From Methylibium sp. NZG (lineage in GTDB: Bacteria > Pseudomonadota > Gammaproteobacteria > Burkholderiales > Burkholderiaceae_C), in the NCBI GenBank assembly GCA_001263235.1, contig LGRD01000026.1:62001-126000 (forward strand): a stretch of 64,000 bases of DNA, in the 5' to 3' direction. Below the pieces are notes generated by a model. It worked only from the letters and a program-made list of their open reading frames with translations, searched no databases and was not told the origin of the DNA. Shown here one piece after another: positions 32,779 to 42,667 of the stretch (positions are counted from its first letter, which is position 1; each line of letters starts with the position of its first letter). The translations under genes and the position numbers were made by a program.

Positions 32779-34005
32779 ATGTCCAAGATCATGTCCACCA
32801 ACCCGCAACGCCTCGCTGCCAAGCCGCTCACCGTGTTGATCGCGCCGTCTGGCTTCAAGGAAAGCCTCGGCGCGCACGAGGTCGCCGAACACATCGCCAG
32901 CGGCGTGCTGCGCGTGATGCCCGAGGCCCGCGTGCTGCAAGCGCCGATGGTGGACGGCGGCGAGGGCTTCACCCAAGCCCTGGTCGAGGCCACGGGGGGC
33001 ACGATGCACGCCGTGCGCGTGACCGGCCCGGTCGGCGAGCCAGTAGATTCGTTCTTCGGCTTTCTCGGTGGCCGCGCGCGCAAGACGGCGGTGATCGAGA
33101 TGGCCGCCGCCGCCGGCCTGCGCCTGGTGCCGCGCGAGCGCCGCAACCCGATGCTGACCACCAGCCACGGCGTGGGCGAGTTGATCCGTGCCGCGCTGGA
33201 CGCTGGCGCCGAACGCATCTTGCTCGGCTGCGGCGACTCGGGCATCAACGATGGCGGCGCCGGCATGGCGCAAGCGCTCGGCGCGAAGCTGCTCGACGAT
33301 GAAGGCTGGCCGATCGGCCACGGCGGCGGTGAGCTGAGTCGCCTCGCACGCATCGACCTGTCGCACCTGGACCCGCGTCTGAAACGTGTGCGTCTCGACG
33401 CCGCCGTGAACTGGCACAACATGCTGCTCGGCGAGCGCGGTGTCGCGCGGGTGTTCGGGCCGCAAAAGGGCGCCACGCCGGAGCAGGTGCTCGTGCTCGA
33501 AGGCGGCTTGCTGCGCTACGCACGGCAGATTGCCAACGCCACCGGCGTGGACGTTGCCACGCTCAAAGGCGGCGGCGCCTCGGGCGGGCTGGGCGCTGGG
33601 TTCGCCGGCCTGCTCGGCGGCCGCCTGCACCCGCGCTACGAGATCGTCATGCAGTACCTCGAACTCGATCACCTCATCGAACAGGCCGACCTGGTGATCA
33701 CCGCCGAAGGCAGTCTCGACGGCCAGACGCCCTTCGGCAAGATCCCCGCCGAAGTGGCGCAACGCGCCAAGCGCCACGGCCTGCCGGTCATCGCGCTGGC
33801 CGGCACCATTGGCAAGGGCGTGCGCATCAACTTCGAGCACGGCATAGACGCTTTCGCCAGCATCCTGACCCGGCCCTGCACGCTTGAAGACGCGATCGCC
33901 AACGCGGGGAAGTTGCTCGAGCGCTCGGCCGAAGACGCACTGCGCATGGTCAGCGTGGGCATGAGCCTGGGCCGGCAAGCAAGCTTGGAGCGGCTGGCGG
34001 CCTGA
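32779..34005 (+). CDS. Glycerate kinase, GlxK/GarK type
   Basis: This is a 408-residue kinase phosphorylating D-glycerate, normally to 2-phosphoglycerate, in glyoxylate and sugar-acid catabolism. Family stretches: VLIAPSGFKESLGAHEVAEH near residues 17-36, APMVDGGEGFTQALVEATGG near 55-74, LGCGDSGINDGGAGMAQALG near 150-169, FGPQKGATPEQV and LVITAEGSLDGQTPFGK. The ATG at 32779 gives the expected N-terminus plus about a dozen extra residues (MSKIMSTNPQRL), so a start a few codons later is possible. Its neighbour is an anion permease separated by the palindrome. Together they could form a glycerate uptake and use unit, but no glyoxylate carboligase or tartronate reductase is present here. Confidence 0.93.
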   Translation: MSKIMSTNPQRLAAKPLTVLIAPSGFKESLGAHEVAEHIASGVLRVMPEARVLQAPMVDGGEGFTQALVEATGGTMHAVRVTGPVGEPVDSFFGFLGGRARKTAVIEMAAAAGLRLVPRERRNPMLTTSHGVGELIRAALDAGAERILLGCGDSGINDGGAGMAQALGAKLLDDEGWPIGHGGGELSRLARIDLSHLDPRLKRVRLDAAVNWHNMLLGERGVARVFGPQKGATPEQVLVLEGGLLRYARQIANATGVDVATLKGGGASGGLGAGFAGLLGGRLHPRYEIVMQYLELDHLIEQADLVITAEGSLDGQTPFGKIPAEVAQRAKRHGLPVIALAGTIGKGVRINFEHGIDAFASILTRPCTLEDAIANAGKLLERSAEDALRMVSVGMSLGRQASLERLAA

Positions 34006-34062
34006 CCCACGGAGCTGCGGATCACGGACGCCTAGAATTCCAGGTCCATCGCCGGACCTCCC

Positions 34063-36204
34063 ATGACCCGCAAGCTCTTCGTCACCACCGCCCTGCCCTA
34101 CGCCAACGCGCCGTTCCACATCGGGCACATGATGGAGTACATCCAGGCGGATATCTGGGTGCGGTTCCAGCGCATGGTCGGCAGCGAAGTTCACTTCGTC
34201 TGCGCCGACGACGCCCATGGCGCGCCGATCATGATCGCGGCCGAGAAGGCGGGCAATACACCGCAGCAGTTCGTCGCCGAGATCGCCGCCGGCCGCAAGC
34301 CCTACCTCGACGGCTTCTCGATCGCCTTCGACAACTGGCACTCTACCGACGCACCGGAGAACCACGAACTCGCGAAGGAAATCTACCTCGCGCTGCGCAA
34401 GAACGAGTTGATCACGAGCAAAACGATCGAGCAGTTCTTCGACCCGGTGAAGGGCATGTTTTTGCCCGACCGCTACATCAAAGGCGAATGCCCCAAGTGC
34501 GGCGCGAAAGACCAGTACGGCGACAACTGCGAGGTTTGCGGTGCGGTGTATTCGCCCACCGACCTGAAGAACCCGTACTCGACGCTGTCGGGCGCGAAAC
34601 CGGTGTTGAAGCACAGCGAGCACTACTTCTTCAAGCTGTCGGACCCGCGCTGTGTGGAGTTCCTGCAGGGCTGGACGCAGGACGGCAAGCTGCAACCCGA
34701 GGTGGCGAACAAGGTGAAGGAGTGGTTCGTCAAGGCCGACGATGGCTCGGGTGGGCTGGGCGATTGGGACATCAGCCGTGACGCACCTTACTTCGGCATC
34801 GAGATCCCCGACGCGCCGGGCAAGTATTTCTACGTGTGGCTCGACGCGCCGGTGGGCTACCTCGCGTCGCTGAAGCACCACTTCGACAAAGGCGGCGCGA
34901 AAGCACGCGGCGAAGAACGCAGCTTCGACGAGTACCTGGCCGACCCGGCGGTCGAGCAGATTCACTTCATCGGCAAGGACATCGTCACCTTCCACACACT
35001 GTTCTGGCCGGCGATGCTGAAGTTCAGCGGCCGCAAAGTCCCGACCCACATCTTCGTGCACGGTTTCATCACCGTCAGCGGCGAGAAGATGAGCAAGAGC
35101 CGCGGCACCGGCATTTCGCCGTTGCGCTACCTCGAACTGGGGTTGAACCCGGAGTGGCTGCGCTACTACATCGCGGCGAAACTGTCGTCCAAGGTCGAGG
35201 ACATCGACTTCAACCCCGATGACTTCGCGGCGCGGGTCAATGCCGATCTGGTGGGCAAATACATCAACATCGGCAGCCGCATCGCGCCGTTCCTCGTAAG
35301 GCACTTCGAAAACAAGATGCCGGCCATAAGGATGAGCTTGTTTTCGGGTTTGGTTCCCGTCACTGCTGATACGACTGGATTTGCAATGGCTGTCGGCTAT
35401 TCAACCGACATCCGAAGTGCTTTCGAGAATCGCGAATTTGCCAAAGCCATTCGCCTCATCATGGAAGTCGCTGACGCCATCAACAAGGAAATTGATGGCT
35501 TTAAGCCGTGGGTACTCGCGAAGGACGCCGAAAGAGTGCCCGATGCGAAGGAGTCGCTTGCACATATTTGCGCGAGTTCGATTGCAGGATTCAAAGCCCT
35601 GACCGTGTTTCTCAAGCCGATCCTGCCGGCGTTGGCTACCCAGGTCGAGACTTATCTGAGATCTGGCCCGCTCTCATGGTCTTCAATGTCCCTCCCAATC
35701 GACTCAAGTCGGTTCATTCCACAGGGCCATGAGTTCGGTAAATTTGTGCCGCTGATGCAGCGCGTCGACCCCAAGCTGCTCGACGCGCTCTTCGAGCCTG
35801 CGCAGATCGAGCTGCCACCGCCCGGTGGCGAAGCCATCGCCGCACAGATCACCGTCGACGACTTCGCCAAGATCGACCTGCGCATCGCCAAGATCGTTGC
35901 CTGCGAAAAGGTCGACGGCTCGACCAAGCTGCTGCGCCTGACGCTCGACGTGGGCGAGGGTATCGACGCGCAGGGCAAGCCGGTCACGCGCAACGTCTTC
36001 AGCGGCATCGCGTCGGCCTACACGCCCGAGCAATTGGTGGGCAAGTTCACCGTGATGGTGGCCAACCTGGCGCCGCGCAAGATGAAGTTCGGCGTCAGCG
36101 AGGGCATGGTGCTGGCCGCCTCGCACGCCGACGAGAAGGCGCACCCAGGGCTGTACGTTCTGGAGCCCTGGCCCGGCGCGGTGCCGGGCCTGCGGGTGCG
36201 CTGA
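34063..36204 (+). CDS. metG: Methionyl-tRNA synthetase
   Basis: This 713-residue enzyme charges tRNA-Met. The catalytic Rossmann fold has PFHIGHM (HIGH motif, about 17-23), a zinc knuckle [18 protein letters not shown] near residues 143-160, and the KMSKS loop EKMSKSRG near 344-351. An anticodon-binding helical domain follows, and a C-terminal EMAP/OB tRNA-binding domain starts [13 protein letters not shown] near 600. The part encoding the anticodon-binding domain (about 35290-35755) is notably lower in G+C (125 of 240 by hand count in 35341-35580, or 52%, against about 64% in sampled flanks) and uses A/T-ending codons. The reading frame stays open, so the protein should be functional. A TAGAAT box at 34033-34038 may be its -10. 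Confidence 0.96.
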   Translation: MTRKLFVTTALPYANAPFHIGHMMEYIQADIWVRFQRMVGSEVHFVCADDAHGAPIMIAAEKAGNTPQQFVAEIAAGRKPYLDGFSIAFDNWHSTDAPENHELAKEIYLALRKNELITSKTIEQFFDPVKGMFLPDRYIKGECPKCGAKDQYGDNCEVCGAVYSPTDLKNPYSTLSGAKPVLKHSEHYFFKLSDPRCVEFLQGWTQDGKLQPEVANKVKEWFVKADDGSGGLGDWDISRDAPYFGIEIPDAPGKYFYVWLDAPVGYLASLKHHFDKGGAKARGEERSFDEYLADPAVEQIHFIGKDIVTFHTLFWPAMLKFSGRKVPTHIFVHGFITVSGEKMSKSRGTGISPLRYLELGLNPEWLRYYIAAKLSSKVEDIDFNPDDFAARVNADLVGKYINIGSRIAPFLVRHFENKMPAIRMSLFSGLVPVTADTTGFAMAVGYSTDIRSAFENREFAKAIRLIMEVADAINKEIDGFKPWVLAKDAERVPDAKESLAHICASSIAGFKALTVFLKPILPALATQVETYLRSGPLSWSSMSLPIDSSRFIPQGHEFGKFVPLMQRVDPKLLDALFEPAQIELPPPGGEAIAAQITVDDFAKIDLRIAKIVACEKVDGSTKLLRLTLDVGEGIDAQGKPVTRNVFSGIASAYTPEQLVGKFTVMVANLAPRKMKFGVSEGMVLAASHADEKAHPGLYVLEPWPGAVPGLRVR

Positions 36205-36227
36205 GCACGCCGCGCGGCTCGGTCACG

Positions 36228-36728
36228 TCACCCACCCGGCAAACTGGAGCGCGGGTCGGCCGCGGTGGCGGTGGACAGCACCATGCCGTTCTTGTCGAGC
36301 GTGACCGAGAACACCCGGTTGTCGTTGTTCTCTTGCCGGAAGTACCAGTCCCACACTTCCTGCTGCTTCAGCTCGTACACCTGCGTCTTGGCGGGGCGGC
36401 CGAGCAGGCGGCGCAATTGCGACTTGTCCATGCCGGGCGTGACCTTCACGAAGCTCGACTCCTTCAGCACCTGGCGCAACGCACTCATCTTGCCGTCGGT
36501 GCCGATGGTGATCATGTAGTTCACCTGGCCCTCGGGCTGGCGCGGGTACTCGAAGGTGCGGGCGCCGCCTTCTTCGTTGTAGACGGCCGCCGGTTCGCCG
36601 AACTTGGCGCGCACGTCGGCCTCGGTGGCCACACCTTCTTCGAGTTCGGCAATTCGCTTCTGGTCGCAGGCGGACAGCCCGAGCAGCGCTGCCAGAACCA
36701 ATACCCCCACACCCACGCGCTTGGACAT
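36228..36728 (-). CDS. BamE/SmpA-like outer membrane lipoprotein
   Basis: This is a 166-residue lipoprotein with signal MSKRVGVGVLVLAALLGLSA and lipobox GLSAC (cysteine near residue 21). Two stretches resemble the SmpA/OmlA (BamE) fold: ELEEGVATEADVRAKFGEPA near 27-47 and VTPGMDKSQLRRLLGRPAKT near 95-115, the typical G-M-x-x-x-x-V/L-x-x-x-L-G-x-P pattern, followed by WDWYFRQENNDNRVFSVTLD. BamE assists beta-barrel insertion. This protein seems to carry two related modules, so it may be a paralogue rather than BamE itself. It is divergent from the DUF3460-scpA operon; an A/T-rich box around 36742-36750 lies between them and could serve either direction. Confidence 0.8.
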   Translation of the reverse strand: MSKRVGVGVLVLAALLGLSACDQKRIAELEEGVATEADVRAKFGEPAAVYNEEGGARTFEYPRQPEGQVNYMITIGTDGKMSALRQVLKESSFVKVTPGMDKSQLRRLLGRPAKTQVYELKQQEVWDWYFRQENNDNRVFSVTLDKNGMVLSTATAADPRSSLPGG

Positions 36729-36747
36729 GCCCGACCCTCGGTAAAAT
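36721..36747 (+). promoter_or_regulatory. Weak promoter candidate for DUF3460-scpA
   Basis: TAAAAT at 36742-36747 is a good -10 match, 46 bases before the DUF3460 start. TTGGAC at 36721-36726 is the best -35, but the spacer is only 15 bases and it overlaps the start of the divergent lipoprotein gene. The -10 is believable; the -35 is doubtful. Confidence 0.3.
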
Positions 36748-36793
36748 AGAGGGCCAAACTCTAGCGCAAGCGCCACCCCGCGCAACCCTCCCA

Positions 36794-36991
36794 ATGCCAC
36801 TGTTCTGGAAGCACTACAAGTCCGACGTCACCGCGTTCATCGAAACGCTGAAGGCGAACAAGCCCACGCTGGAGGAAGAACAGCGCCAGGGCCGCGCCCT
36901 GCTGTGGGACAAGCGCCAGGACAGCGCCGCGCAGTCGGAGTACGACGACGCCAAGGTGGCGCAGCAACCTTACGTCTACCAGACGAAGTAG
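36794..36991 (+). CDS. DUF3460-family small protein
   Basis: This is a 65-residue protein of the DUF3460 family, common in Burkholderiales upstream of pantothenate or scp genes. The sequence MPLFWKHYKSDVTAFIETLK is followed by a charged helical centre and ends QQPYVYQTK. It is highly polar with no signal peptide or metal motif. Function unknown. It precedes scpA by 51 bases in the same direction and probably shares its transcript. Confidence 0.85.
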   Translation: MPLFWKHYKSDVTAFIETLKANKPTLEEEQRQGRALLWDKRQDSAAQSEYDDAKVAQQPYVYQTK

Positions 36992-37042
36992 CGCTGACCT
37001 GCGCACTGACTGGCCTCTTCTGACCTCTTTCGACGTAGCGCC

Positions 37043-37882
37043 GTGAACAACGACGTGCTTGACCACGCCGCGGGCGCCGCCGCAGGCCCGGCCGTGGTCG
37101 ACGGTGTGGCGGTGGCTCGCCTGTACGGCGAGCCGCTGTTCGCGCTGCCGACCGACCTGTACATCCCGCCCGATGCGCTGGAGGTGTTCCTCGAAGCGTT
37201 CGAGGGCCCGCTGGACTTGCTCCTGTACCTGATCCGCAAGCAGAACTTCAACATCCTCGACATCCCGCTGGCCAGCGTGACGCGCCAGTACCTGACCTAC
37301 GTCGAACAAATCCGCAAGAGCAACCTGGAGCTCGCCAGCGAATACCTGCTGATGGCGGCGATGCTGATCGAGATCAAGTCGCGCATGCTGCTGCCGCCCA
37401 AGAAGAGCGCCGACGGCGCCGAGGCGGAAGACCCGCGCGCCGAACTCGTGCGCCGGCTGATCGAGTACGAGCAGATGAAGCTCGCCGCGGCGCGGCTCGA
37501 CGCGCTGCCGGTGATCGGGCGCGACTTTCTGCGCGCGCAGGTGGTGATCGAACAGTCGCTTGCCCCGCGCCTGCCCGACGTGGACGCCGACGACCTGCGC
37601 GCCGCCTGGGCCGACCTGATGAAGCGCGCCAAGCTCAACCAGCACCACACCATCACGCGCGAGCAGTTGAGCGTGCGCGAGCACATGAGCATCGTGCTGC
37701 GTGCGCTGCAGGGCCGGCGCTTTGCCATGTTCGAAGACCTGTTCGAGGTGACCCGCGGCCCGCAGGTGCTGGTGGTCACCTTCATCGCGCTGCTCGAACT
37801 GGCGCGCGAGCACCTGCTGGAGGTCACGCAGGCCGAGGCGTTTGCGCCGATCTACGTGCGGCTGGCGTACCAGCCGAGCTGA
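37043..37882 (+). CDS. scpA: Segregation and condensation protein A
   Basis: This is a 279-residue kleisin that joins SMC and ScpB to form the bacterial condensin. Starting with GTG (NNDVLDHAAGAAAGP), it has a variable leader of about 45 residues. The N-terminal SMC-neck-binding domain follows (VFLEAFEGPLDLLLYLIRKQ near 50-69, then YLLMAAMLIEIKSRMLLP near 108-125). The C-terminal winged helix (about 215-275) contacts the SMC head. ScpB is not adjacent in this window. No clear Shine-Dalgarno precedes the GTG; a later start would remove only the variable leader. Confidence 0.92.
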   Translation: MNNDVLDHAAGAAAGPAVVDGVAVARLYGEPLFALPTDLYIPPDALEVFLEAFEGPLDLLLYLIRKQNFNILDIPLASVTRQYLTYVEQIRKSNLELASEYLLMAAMLIEIKSRMLLPPKKSADGAEAEDPRAELVRRLIEYEQMKLAAARLDALPVIGRDFLRAQVVIEQSLAPRLPDVDADDLRAAWADLMKRAKLNQHHTITREQLSVREHMSIVLRALQGRRFAMFEDLFEVTRGPQVLVVTFIALLELAREHLLEVTQAEAFAPIYVRLAYQPS

Positions 37883-37959
37883 CGAAGCCGCGCTGCACCG
37901 GTCGGCGTCCGGCCTCAGGCTTCGTGCAAAACCCAAGTCTCGCTCGCGAGCCGCACCCC

Positions 37960-39174
37960 ATGCCTGATTTTCGCAGCCCCGCCTTCCTGCTCGACCACAT
38001 CCAACACACGCTGTCGTTCTACGAAGGCCGGTGCCTGGACGCGAGCGGCGGCTTCTTCCACTTCTTCAAGGACGACGGCACGGTCTATGACCGGCGCACG
38101 CGCCACCTCGTCAGCAGCACGCGCTTCGTGTTCAACCACGCGATGGCGTTCCGGCGCTTCGGCGGGTCGGCGCGGCAAGACGCGGTGCGCCACGGCCTGG
38201 CCTTCTTGCACACCGCACACGCGCAACCGCAAGGCGGACTTGCGTGGCAGATCGACTGGGATGGCAAGCAAGCAAAGGTGCAGGACGGCACGAACCACTG
38301 CTACGGCCTGGCCTTCGTGCTGCTGGCGCATGCGCATGTGCTGATGGCCGGCGTTTCGGAAGCGGCGGCGGGGCTCGAAGCGACGTGGCAGCTGTTGGAG
38401 CAACGTTTCTGGGAACCTGCCCACGGCCTGTACGCCGACGAAGCCACGCCGGACTGGCGCGTCGGCGCCTACCGCGGCCAGAACGCCAACATGCACGCCT
38501 GCGAGGCCATGATCGCAGCGTTCGATGCCACCGGCGAGCGCCGCTACTTGCAGCGCGCGCTGACGCTGGCCGAGTCGATCACGCAGCGCCAGGCTGCCCT
38601 CGCAGGCGGCCTGGTGTGGGAACACTACCGCGCCGACTGGTCGCCCGACTGGGACCACAACCGCGGCGACAAGACCAACATCTTCCGCCCCTGGGGCTAC
38701 CAGACCGGCCACCTGACCGAGTGGGCCAAGCTGCTGCTGCAGTTGGAGGCGCACCTGCCCGAACCCGAACGACCCACGTGGCTGGTGCCGACCGCGCGCC
38801 ACTTCTTCGACACCGCGATGACGCGTGGCTGGGACCACGCTCATGGCGGCCTCGCCTACGGCTTCGGACCCGACGGCAACATCTGCGACGGCCACAAGTA
38901 CTTCTGGGTGCAGGCCGAGAGCTTTGCGGCGGCCGCCCTGCTTGCGCTGCGCACCGGCGATGCGAAGTACTGGGACGCCTACGACAACCTCTGGGCCTTC
39001 GCCTGGCGACACATGGTGGACCACGCACACGGCGCCTGGTACCGCGTCCTCACACCCGACAACCGCAAGATCAGCGACGAGAAGAGCCCCGCCGGCAAGA
39101 CCGACTACCACACGATGGGCGCGTGCTACGACGTGCTGCGAGGGCTGCAGGCCGCCGAAGCCGGGCGAGCCTGA
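37960..39174 (+). CDS. AGE-family sugar epimerase/isomerase
   Basis: This is a 404-residue (alpha/alpha)6-barrel protein of the N-acylglucosamine 2-epimerase family, which includes mannose isomerase and cellobiose epimerase. The start MPDFRSPAFLLDHIQHTLSF was preferred to the in-frame 37924 ATG. Family stretches: TRHLVSSTRFVFNHAMAF near 43-60, NANMHACEAMIAAFDATGE near 175-193, TRGWDHAHGGLAYGF near 286-300 and KTDYHTMGACYDVLRGL near the end; the histidines in these are the candidate general acid/base pair. The substrate cannot be assigned, though mannose/fructose isomerase is the commonest activity in related bacteria. It follows scpA by 77 bases and may be in the same operon. The acyl-CoA synthetase gene is convergent. 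Confidence 0.85.
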   Translation: MPDFRSPAFLLDHIQHTLSFYEGRCLDASGGFFHFFKDDGTVYDRRTRHLVSSTRFVFNHAMAFRRFGGSARQDAVRHGLAFLHTAHAQPQGGLAWQIDWDGKQAKVQDGTNHCYGLAFVLLAHAHVLMAGVSEAAAGLEATWQLLEQRFWEPAHGLYADEATPDWRVGAYRGQNANMHACEAMIAAFDATGERRYLQRALTLAESITQRQAALAGGLVWEHYRADWSPDWDHNRGDKTNIFRPWGYQTGHLTEWAKLLLQLEAHLPEPERPTWLVPTARHFFDTAMTRGWDHAHGGLAYGFGPDGNICDGHKYFWVQAESFAAAALLALRTGDAKYWDAYDNLWAFAWRHMVDHAHGAWYRVLTPDNRKISDEKSPAGKTDYHTMGACYDVLRGLQAAEAGRA

Positions 39175-39193
39175 CCAGTCATCGCGCCTCGGT

Positions 39194-40897
39194 TCAGGCC
39201 TTCGGCGCCAAGCCCAGCTCGGCCACCATCGCCTCACGCATCAGGAACTTCTGGGCCTTGCCGGTCACCGTCATCGGGATCTCGCTCACGAAGCGCACGT
39301 GGCGCGGCACCTTGTAGTGCGCGATCTGGTCGCGACAGAACTCGCGCACCTCGTCGGCCGTTGCGCTGGCGCCGGGCTTGAGCACCACCCAGGCGCAAAC
39401 CTCTTCACCGTACTTCGGGTCGGGCACACCGAACACCTGCACCTGCGCGATGGCCGGGTGACGGAAGAGGAATTCTTCGACCTCACGCGGGTAGACGTTT
39501 TCGCCACCGCGGATCAGCATGTCCTTCACGCGGCCGACGACGCTGCAATAGCCTTCGGCATCCAGCGTGCCCAGGTCGCCGGTGTGCATCCAGCCGTCTC
39601 GCAAGGTCTCTGCGGTGCGTTCGTCGTCGCCCCAGTAGCCGCGCATCACGCTGTAGCCGCGTGTGCACAGCTCGCCGGGCTGCCCCACGGGCACGGTGGC
39701 GCCAGCTGCGTCGATGACCTTCACTTCGAGGTGAGGCAACACGCGGCCGACGGTTGACACGCGCAGGTGCAGCGGGTCGCTCGGTGCGCTCTGGAACGAC
39801 ACGGGGGAGGTCTCGGTCATGCCGTAGGCGATGGTCACGTCGCGCATGTGCATGTCCACATTTACCCGCTTCATCACCTCCACCGGGCAGGGGCTGCCGG
39901 CCATGATGCCCTTGCGAAGGCCACTCAGGTCGAAGCGCTTGAATTCGGGGTGATCGAGTTGCGCGATGAACATCGTTGGCACGCCGTGCAGCGCGGTGCA
40001 GCGTTCGTCGTGCAAGGCCTGCAGCGTGGCCAGGGGGTCGAACCCTTCGCCGGGAAAAATCATGGTGCCCCCGGTCACGGTACACACCAGCGAGCCCATC
40101 ACCATACCGAAGCAGTGGTAGAGCGGCACCGGGATGCACAGCCGATCGCCCTGCGTGAAGCCCATCGCCCCCGCCACGCTGATGGCGTTGTTGACGATGT
40201 TGTGGTGCGACAGCGTGGCGCCCTTGGGCTGACCGGTGGTGCCGCTGGTGAACTGGATATTGATCGGGTCGTGGCAGGTCAGCGTGTCGCCGATTTTCCT
40301 TGCCTTCGCCACGGCCGGCGCGTCACTGCCAGCCATCAACGCGGGCAGGTTGAACATGCCGGGCGTGCGCTCGTCGCCCATGCGGATCACACACCGCAGG
40401 TGCGGCAATCGCTTGGCCTCCAACTGCCCAGGCGCGCAGTGCAACAGTTCAGGCGCCAGTGTCTGCAGCATCTGCAGGTAGGCGCTGGTCTTGAAGGCCG
40501 GTGCGCTGATGATGGCCTTGCACGCCACCTTGTTCAGGGCGTACTCCAGCTCGGCCAAGCGGTAGGCCGGGTTGATGTTGACCAGCACCACGCCGATGCG
40601 TGCGGTGGCGTACTGGGCCAGGATCCACTCGCTGCGGTTGGGGCTCCAGATGCCCACGCGGTCGCCACGCGTCAGGCCGCGCTGCAGCAGCGCGCCGGCC
40701 AGGCGGTCGGCCTCGTCGCGCAGCTGCGCCCAGGTCCAGCGCACGCCACTGTCGCTGAACACGCAAGCCGTGTGGCCCGGCCAGCGCGCCGCGGTGTGGT
40801 CCAGCCACTGGGCGATGGTCTTGTCCGACAGCGGCGGCGCCTGCTCACCACGCACATGGGACAGGCCATTCAGCGGCAGGAGGGCAAGGCTTTCCAT
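39194..40897 (-). CDS. AMP-dependent acyl-CoA synthetase
   Basis: This is a 567-residue ANL-family ligase that activates a carboxylic acid, probably a medium or long-chain fatty acid, as an acyl-AMP and then acyl-CoA. Motifs: [19 protein letters not shown] near residues 214-232, [14 protein letters not shown] near 360-373, [15 protein letters not shown] near 437-451, [20 protein letters not shown] near 458-477 and the catalytic lysine region [13 protein letters not shown] near 548-560. The protein most resembles the fatty-acyl-CoA/malonyl-CoA synthetase-like AMP-binding subgroup widespread in Burkholderiales. It lies upstream of, and in the same direction as, no obvious beta-oxidation genes, so its metabolic context is open. 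TRAP genes lie 39 bases further upstream. Confidence 0.9.
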   Translation of the reverse strand: MESLALLPLNGLSHVRGEQAPPLSDKTIAQWLDHTAARWPGHTACVFSDSGVRWTWAQLRDEADRLAGALLQRGLTRGDRVGIWSPNRSEWILAQYATARIGVVLVNINPAYRLAELEYALNKVACKAIISAPAFKTSAYLQMLQTLAPELLHCAPGQLEAKRLPHLRCVIRMGDERTPGMFNLPALMAGSDAPAVAKARKIGDTLTCHDPINIQFTSGTTGQPKGATLSHHNIVNNAISVAGAMGFTQGDRLCIPVPLYHCFGMVMGSLVCTVTGGTMIFPGEGFDPLATLQALHDERCTALHGVPTMFIAQLDHPEFKRFDLSGLRKGIMAGSPCPVEVMKRVNVDMHMRDVTIAYGMTETSPVSFQSAPSDPLHLRVSTVGRVLPHLEVKVIDAAGATVPVGQPGELCTRGYSVMRGYWGDDERTAETLRDGWMHTGDLGTLDAEGYCSVVGRVKDMLIRGGENVYPREVEEFLFRHPAIAQVQVFGVPDPKYGEEVCAWVVLKPGASATADEVREFCRDQIAHYKVPRHVRFVSEIPMTVTGKAQKFLMREAMVAELGLAPKA

Positions 40898-40936
40898 GTC
40901 GTCAACTCCTCGGGGCAGGTCGCTTGGTCCGGCGCA

Positions 40937-42667
40937 CTATTGTGTGGGCGCGGACGTGGGTGCGGATGCGGCGGGCCCCGGCCCCATCGACGGGCCGAAG
41001 CTGGGGGGCGGTTCCTCTTCTTCGTCGACGGGCGTGATGTTCAGGTTCACGCTGTCCACGTCCAGCACCTTCTGCTCGCCCAGACCCATGAGCACGATCT
41101 CGGGCTTCCAGATCATGATGGCCACCATCACGCACTGCAGCACCACGAACGCCGTGGCGCCTCGGTAGATGGTGGCGGTGGACATGCCCTTGATGCGCCG
41201 GCCGGTGATCTTGTCGGTGTAGTCGTCCTTCGACGACACGCTGCGCAGGTAGAACAAAGAGAAGCCCACCGGCGGCGTGAGGAAAGAAGTCTGCAACACC
41301 ATGCCGATCAACACGCCGAGGAACACCAGATTCACGCCCAGCTCCTGCGCCACCGGCAGCAGCAGCGGCAGCAGGATGAAGGCGATCTCGAAGAACTCCA
41401 GGAACAGGCCCAGGAAGAAGACCAGAAGGCTGACCGAGATGACAAAACCCATCTCGCCGCCCGGCACCGCGGCAAACAGCTCCTTGACCCAGTCGTTGCC
41501 GTTGATGGCGGTGAAGGTCAGCGAGAACATCGTGGAGCCGATGAGGATCATCATGACGAAGATCGACAGCCGCGCCGACGAGTCAAGCGCCTGCTTCAAC
41601 AGCGAGAAGCTCAGACGCCCGCGCGCCAGCGCCAGCACCAGCGCGCCGGCCGCGCCCATGGCGCCGCCCTCGGTGGCGGTGGCCACCCCCAGGAAGATGG
41701 TGCCCAGCACCAGAAAGACCAGCAGCAACGGCGGGATCAGCACGAAGGTGACCTGGCGCGCCAGCTTCGACAGCAGCTTCAGGCCCAGCTTGTCGTCCAC
41801 GACCGCCACGATGAGCGCGAACACGATGGCCGCCATGAGCATCACGACGACGATCTCTTCGCGCGCCGGTGTGAAGGCCGGGTCGCCGCCGAGAGCGAGC
41901 CTGATGGCACTGTAGTTGCTGGCCACCAACCAGGCCACGACACTGGCCGCCGCGGTCAGGAGGGCCAGGGAGCGGTAGCCCGAGGAGCCTGAGCTTTCGC
42001 GGTAGACACGCGCCTCCAGCGGCAGCGCAGGCACCCACTTGGGGCGCAACACGGCGATGGCCAGGACAACGAGTGCGTAAATGGCCACCAGCGTGAAGGC
42101 CGGAATGAAGGCGGCCTTGTACATGTCACCGACGCTCTGCCCCAGTTGCTCGGCGATCACGATCAGCACCAGGCTGGGCGGGATGATCTGCGCCAGCGTG
42201 CCCGATGCCGTGATGACGCCAGCCGCAAGCGGCTGGTTGTAGCCGTAGCGCATCATGATGGGTAGCGAGATCAGGCCCATCGCGATGACCGACGCGGCCA
42301 CCACGCCGGTGGTCGCCGCCAGCAGCGCACCGACCAGGACGACGGCAATCGCCAGGCCACCGCGCATCGGGCCGAACACCTGGCCGATGGTTTCGAGCAG
42401 GTCCTCGGCCATGCGGCTGCGTTCGAGAATCAAACCCATCAGCGTGAAGAACGGAATCGCCGACAGCAGGTCGTTGGCCATGATGCCGTACAGGCGCAGC
42501 GGCATGGCGTTGAAGAACTGCGCCGGCACCAGGCCCAGTTCGACCCCGATCCAGCCGAACACCATGCCGGTGGCCGCCAGCGCGAAGGCCACAGGGAACC
42601 CGGTGAGCAGCATCACCACCAGGCCACAGAACATGATCGGCGCCAGGTTGTCGATGAGCCAGCTCAT
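40937..42667 (-). CDS. TRAP transporter large permease (DctM/TakM type)
   Basis: This is a 576-residue inner-membrane transport subunit of a tripartite ATP-independent transporter, with over a dozen hydrophobic helices. Visible are MSWLIDNLAPIMFCGLVVML at the N-terminus, ASGTLAQIIPPSLVLIVIA near residues 155-173 (the conserved scoop-type G-x-L-x-Q-I-I-P-P-S motif), and FFLGLFLEFFEIAFILLPLL near 444-463. A polar loop after about residue 215 and a long polar C-terminal tail are present, making it longer than typical DctM. It works with the small subunit whose gene overlaps it by four bases and with the TakP-like binding protein upstream. Confidence 0.9.
   Translation of the reverse strand: MSWLIDNLAPIMFCGLVVMLLTGFPVAFALAATGMVFGWIGVELGLVPAQFFNAMPLRLYGIMANDLLSAIPFFTLMGLILERSRMAEDLLETIGQVFGPMRGGLAIAVVLVGALLAATTGVVAASVIAMGLISLPIMMRYGYNQPLAAGVITASGTLAQIIPPSLVLIVIAEQLGQSVGDMYKAAFIPAFTLVAIYALVVLAIAVLRPKWVPALPLEARVYRESSGSSGYRSLALLTAAASVVAWLVASNYSAIRLALGGDPAFTPAREEIVVVMLMAAIVFALIVAVVDDKLGLKLLSKLARQVTFVLIPPLLLVFLVLGTIFLGVATATEGGAMGAAGALVLALARGRLSFSLLKQALDSSARLSIFVMMILIGSTMFSLTFTAINGNDWVKELFAAVPGGEMGFVISVSLLVFFLGLFLEFFEIAFILLPLLLPVAQELGVNLVFLGVLIGMVLQTSFLTPPVGFSLFYLRSVSSKDDYTDKITGRRIKGMSTATIYRGATAFVVLQCVMVAIMIWKPEIVLMGLGEQKVLDVDSVNLNITPVDEEEEPPPSFGPSMGPGPAASAPTSAPTQ

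Noticed and set aside
32764-35304. 846-residue minus-strand frame opposite glycerate kinase and metG
   Set aside because: Shadow ORF; both plus-strand genes have complete catalytic motifs.
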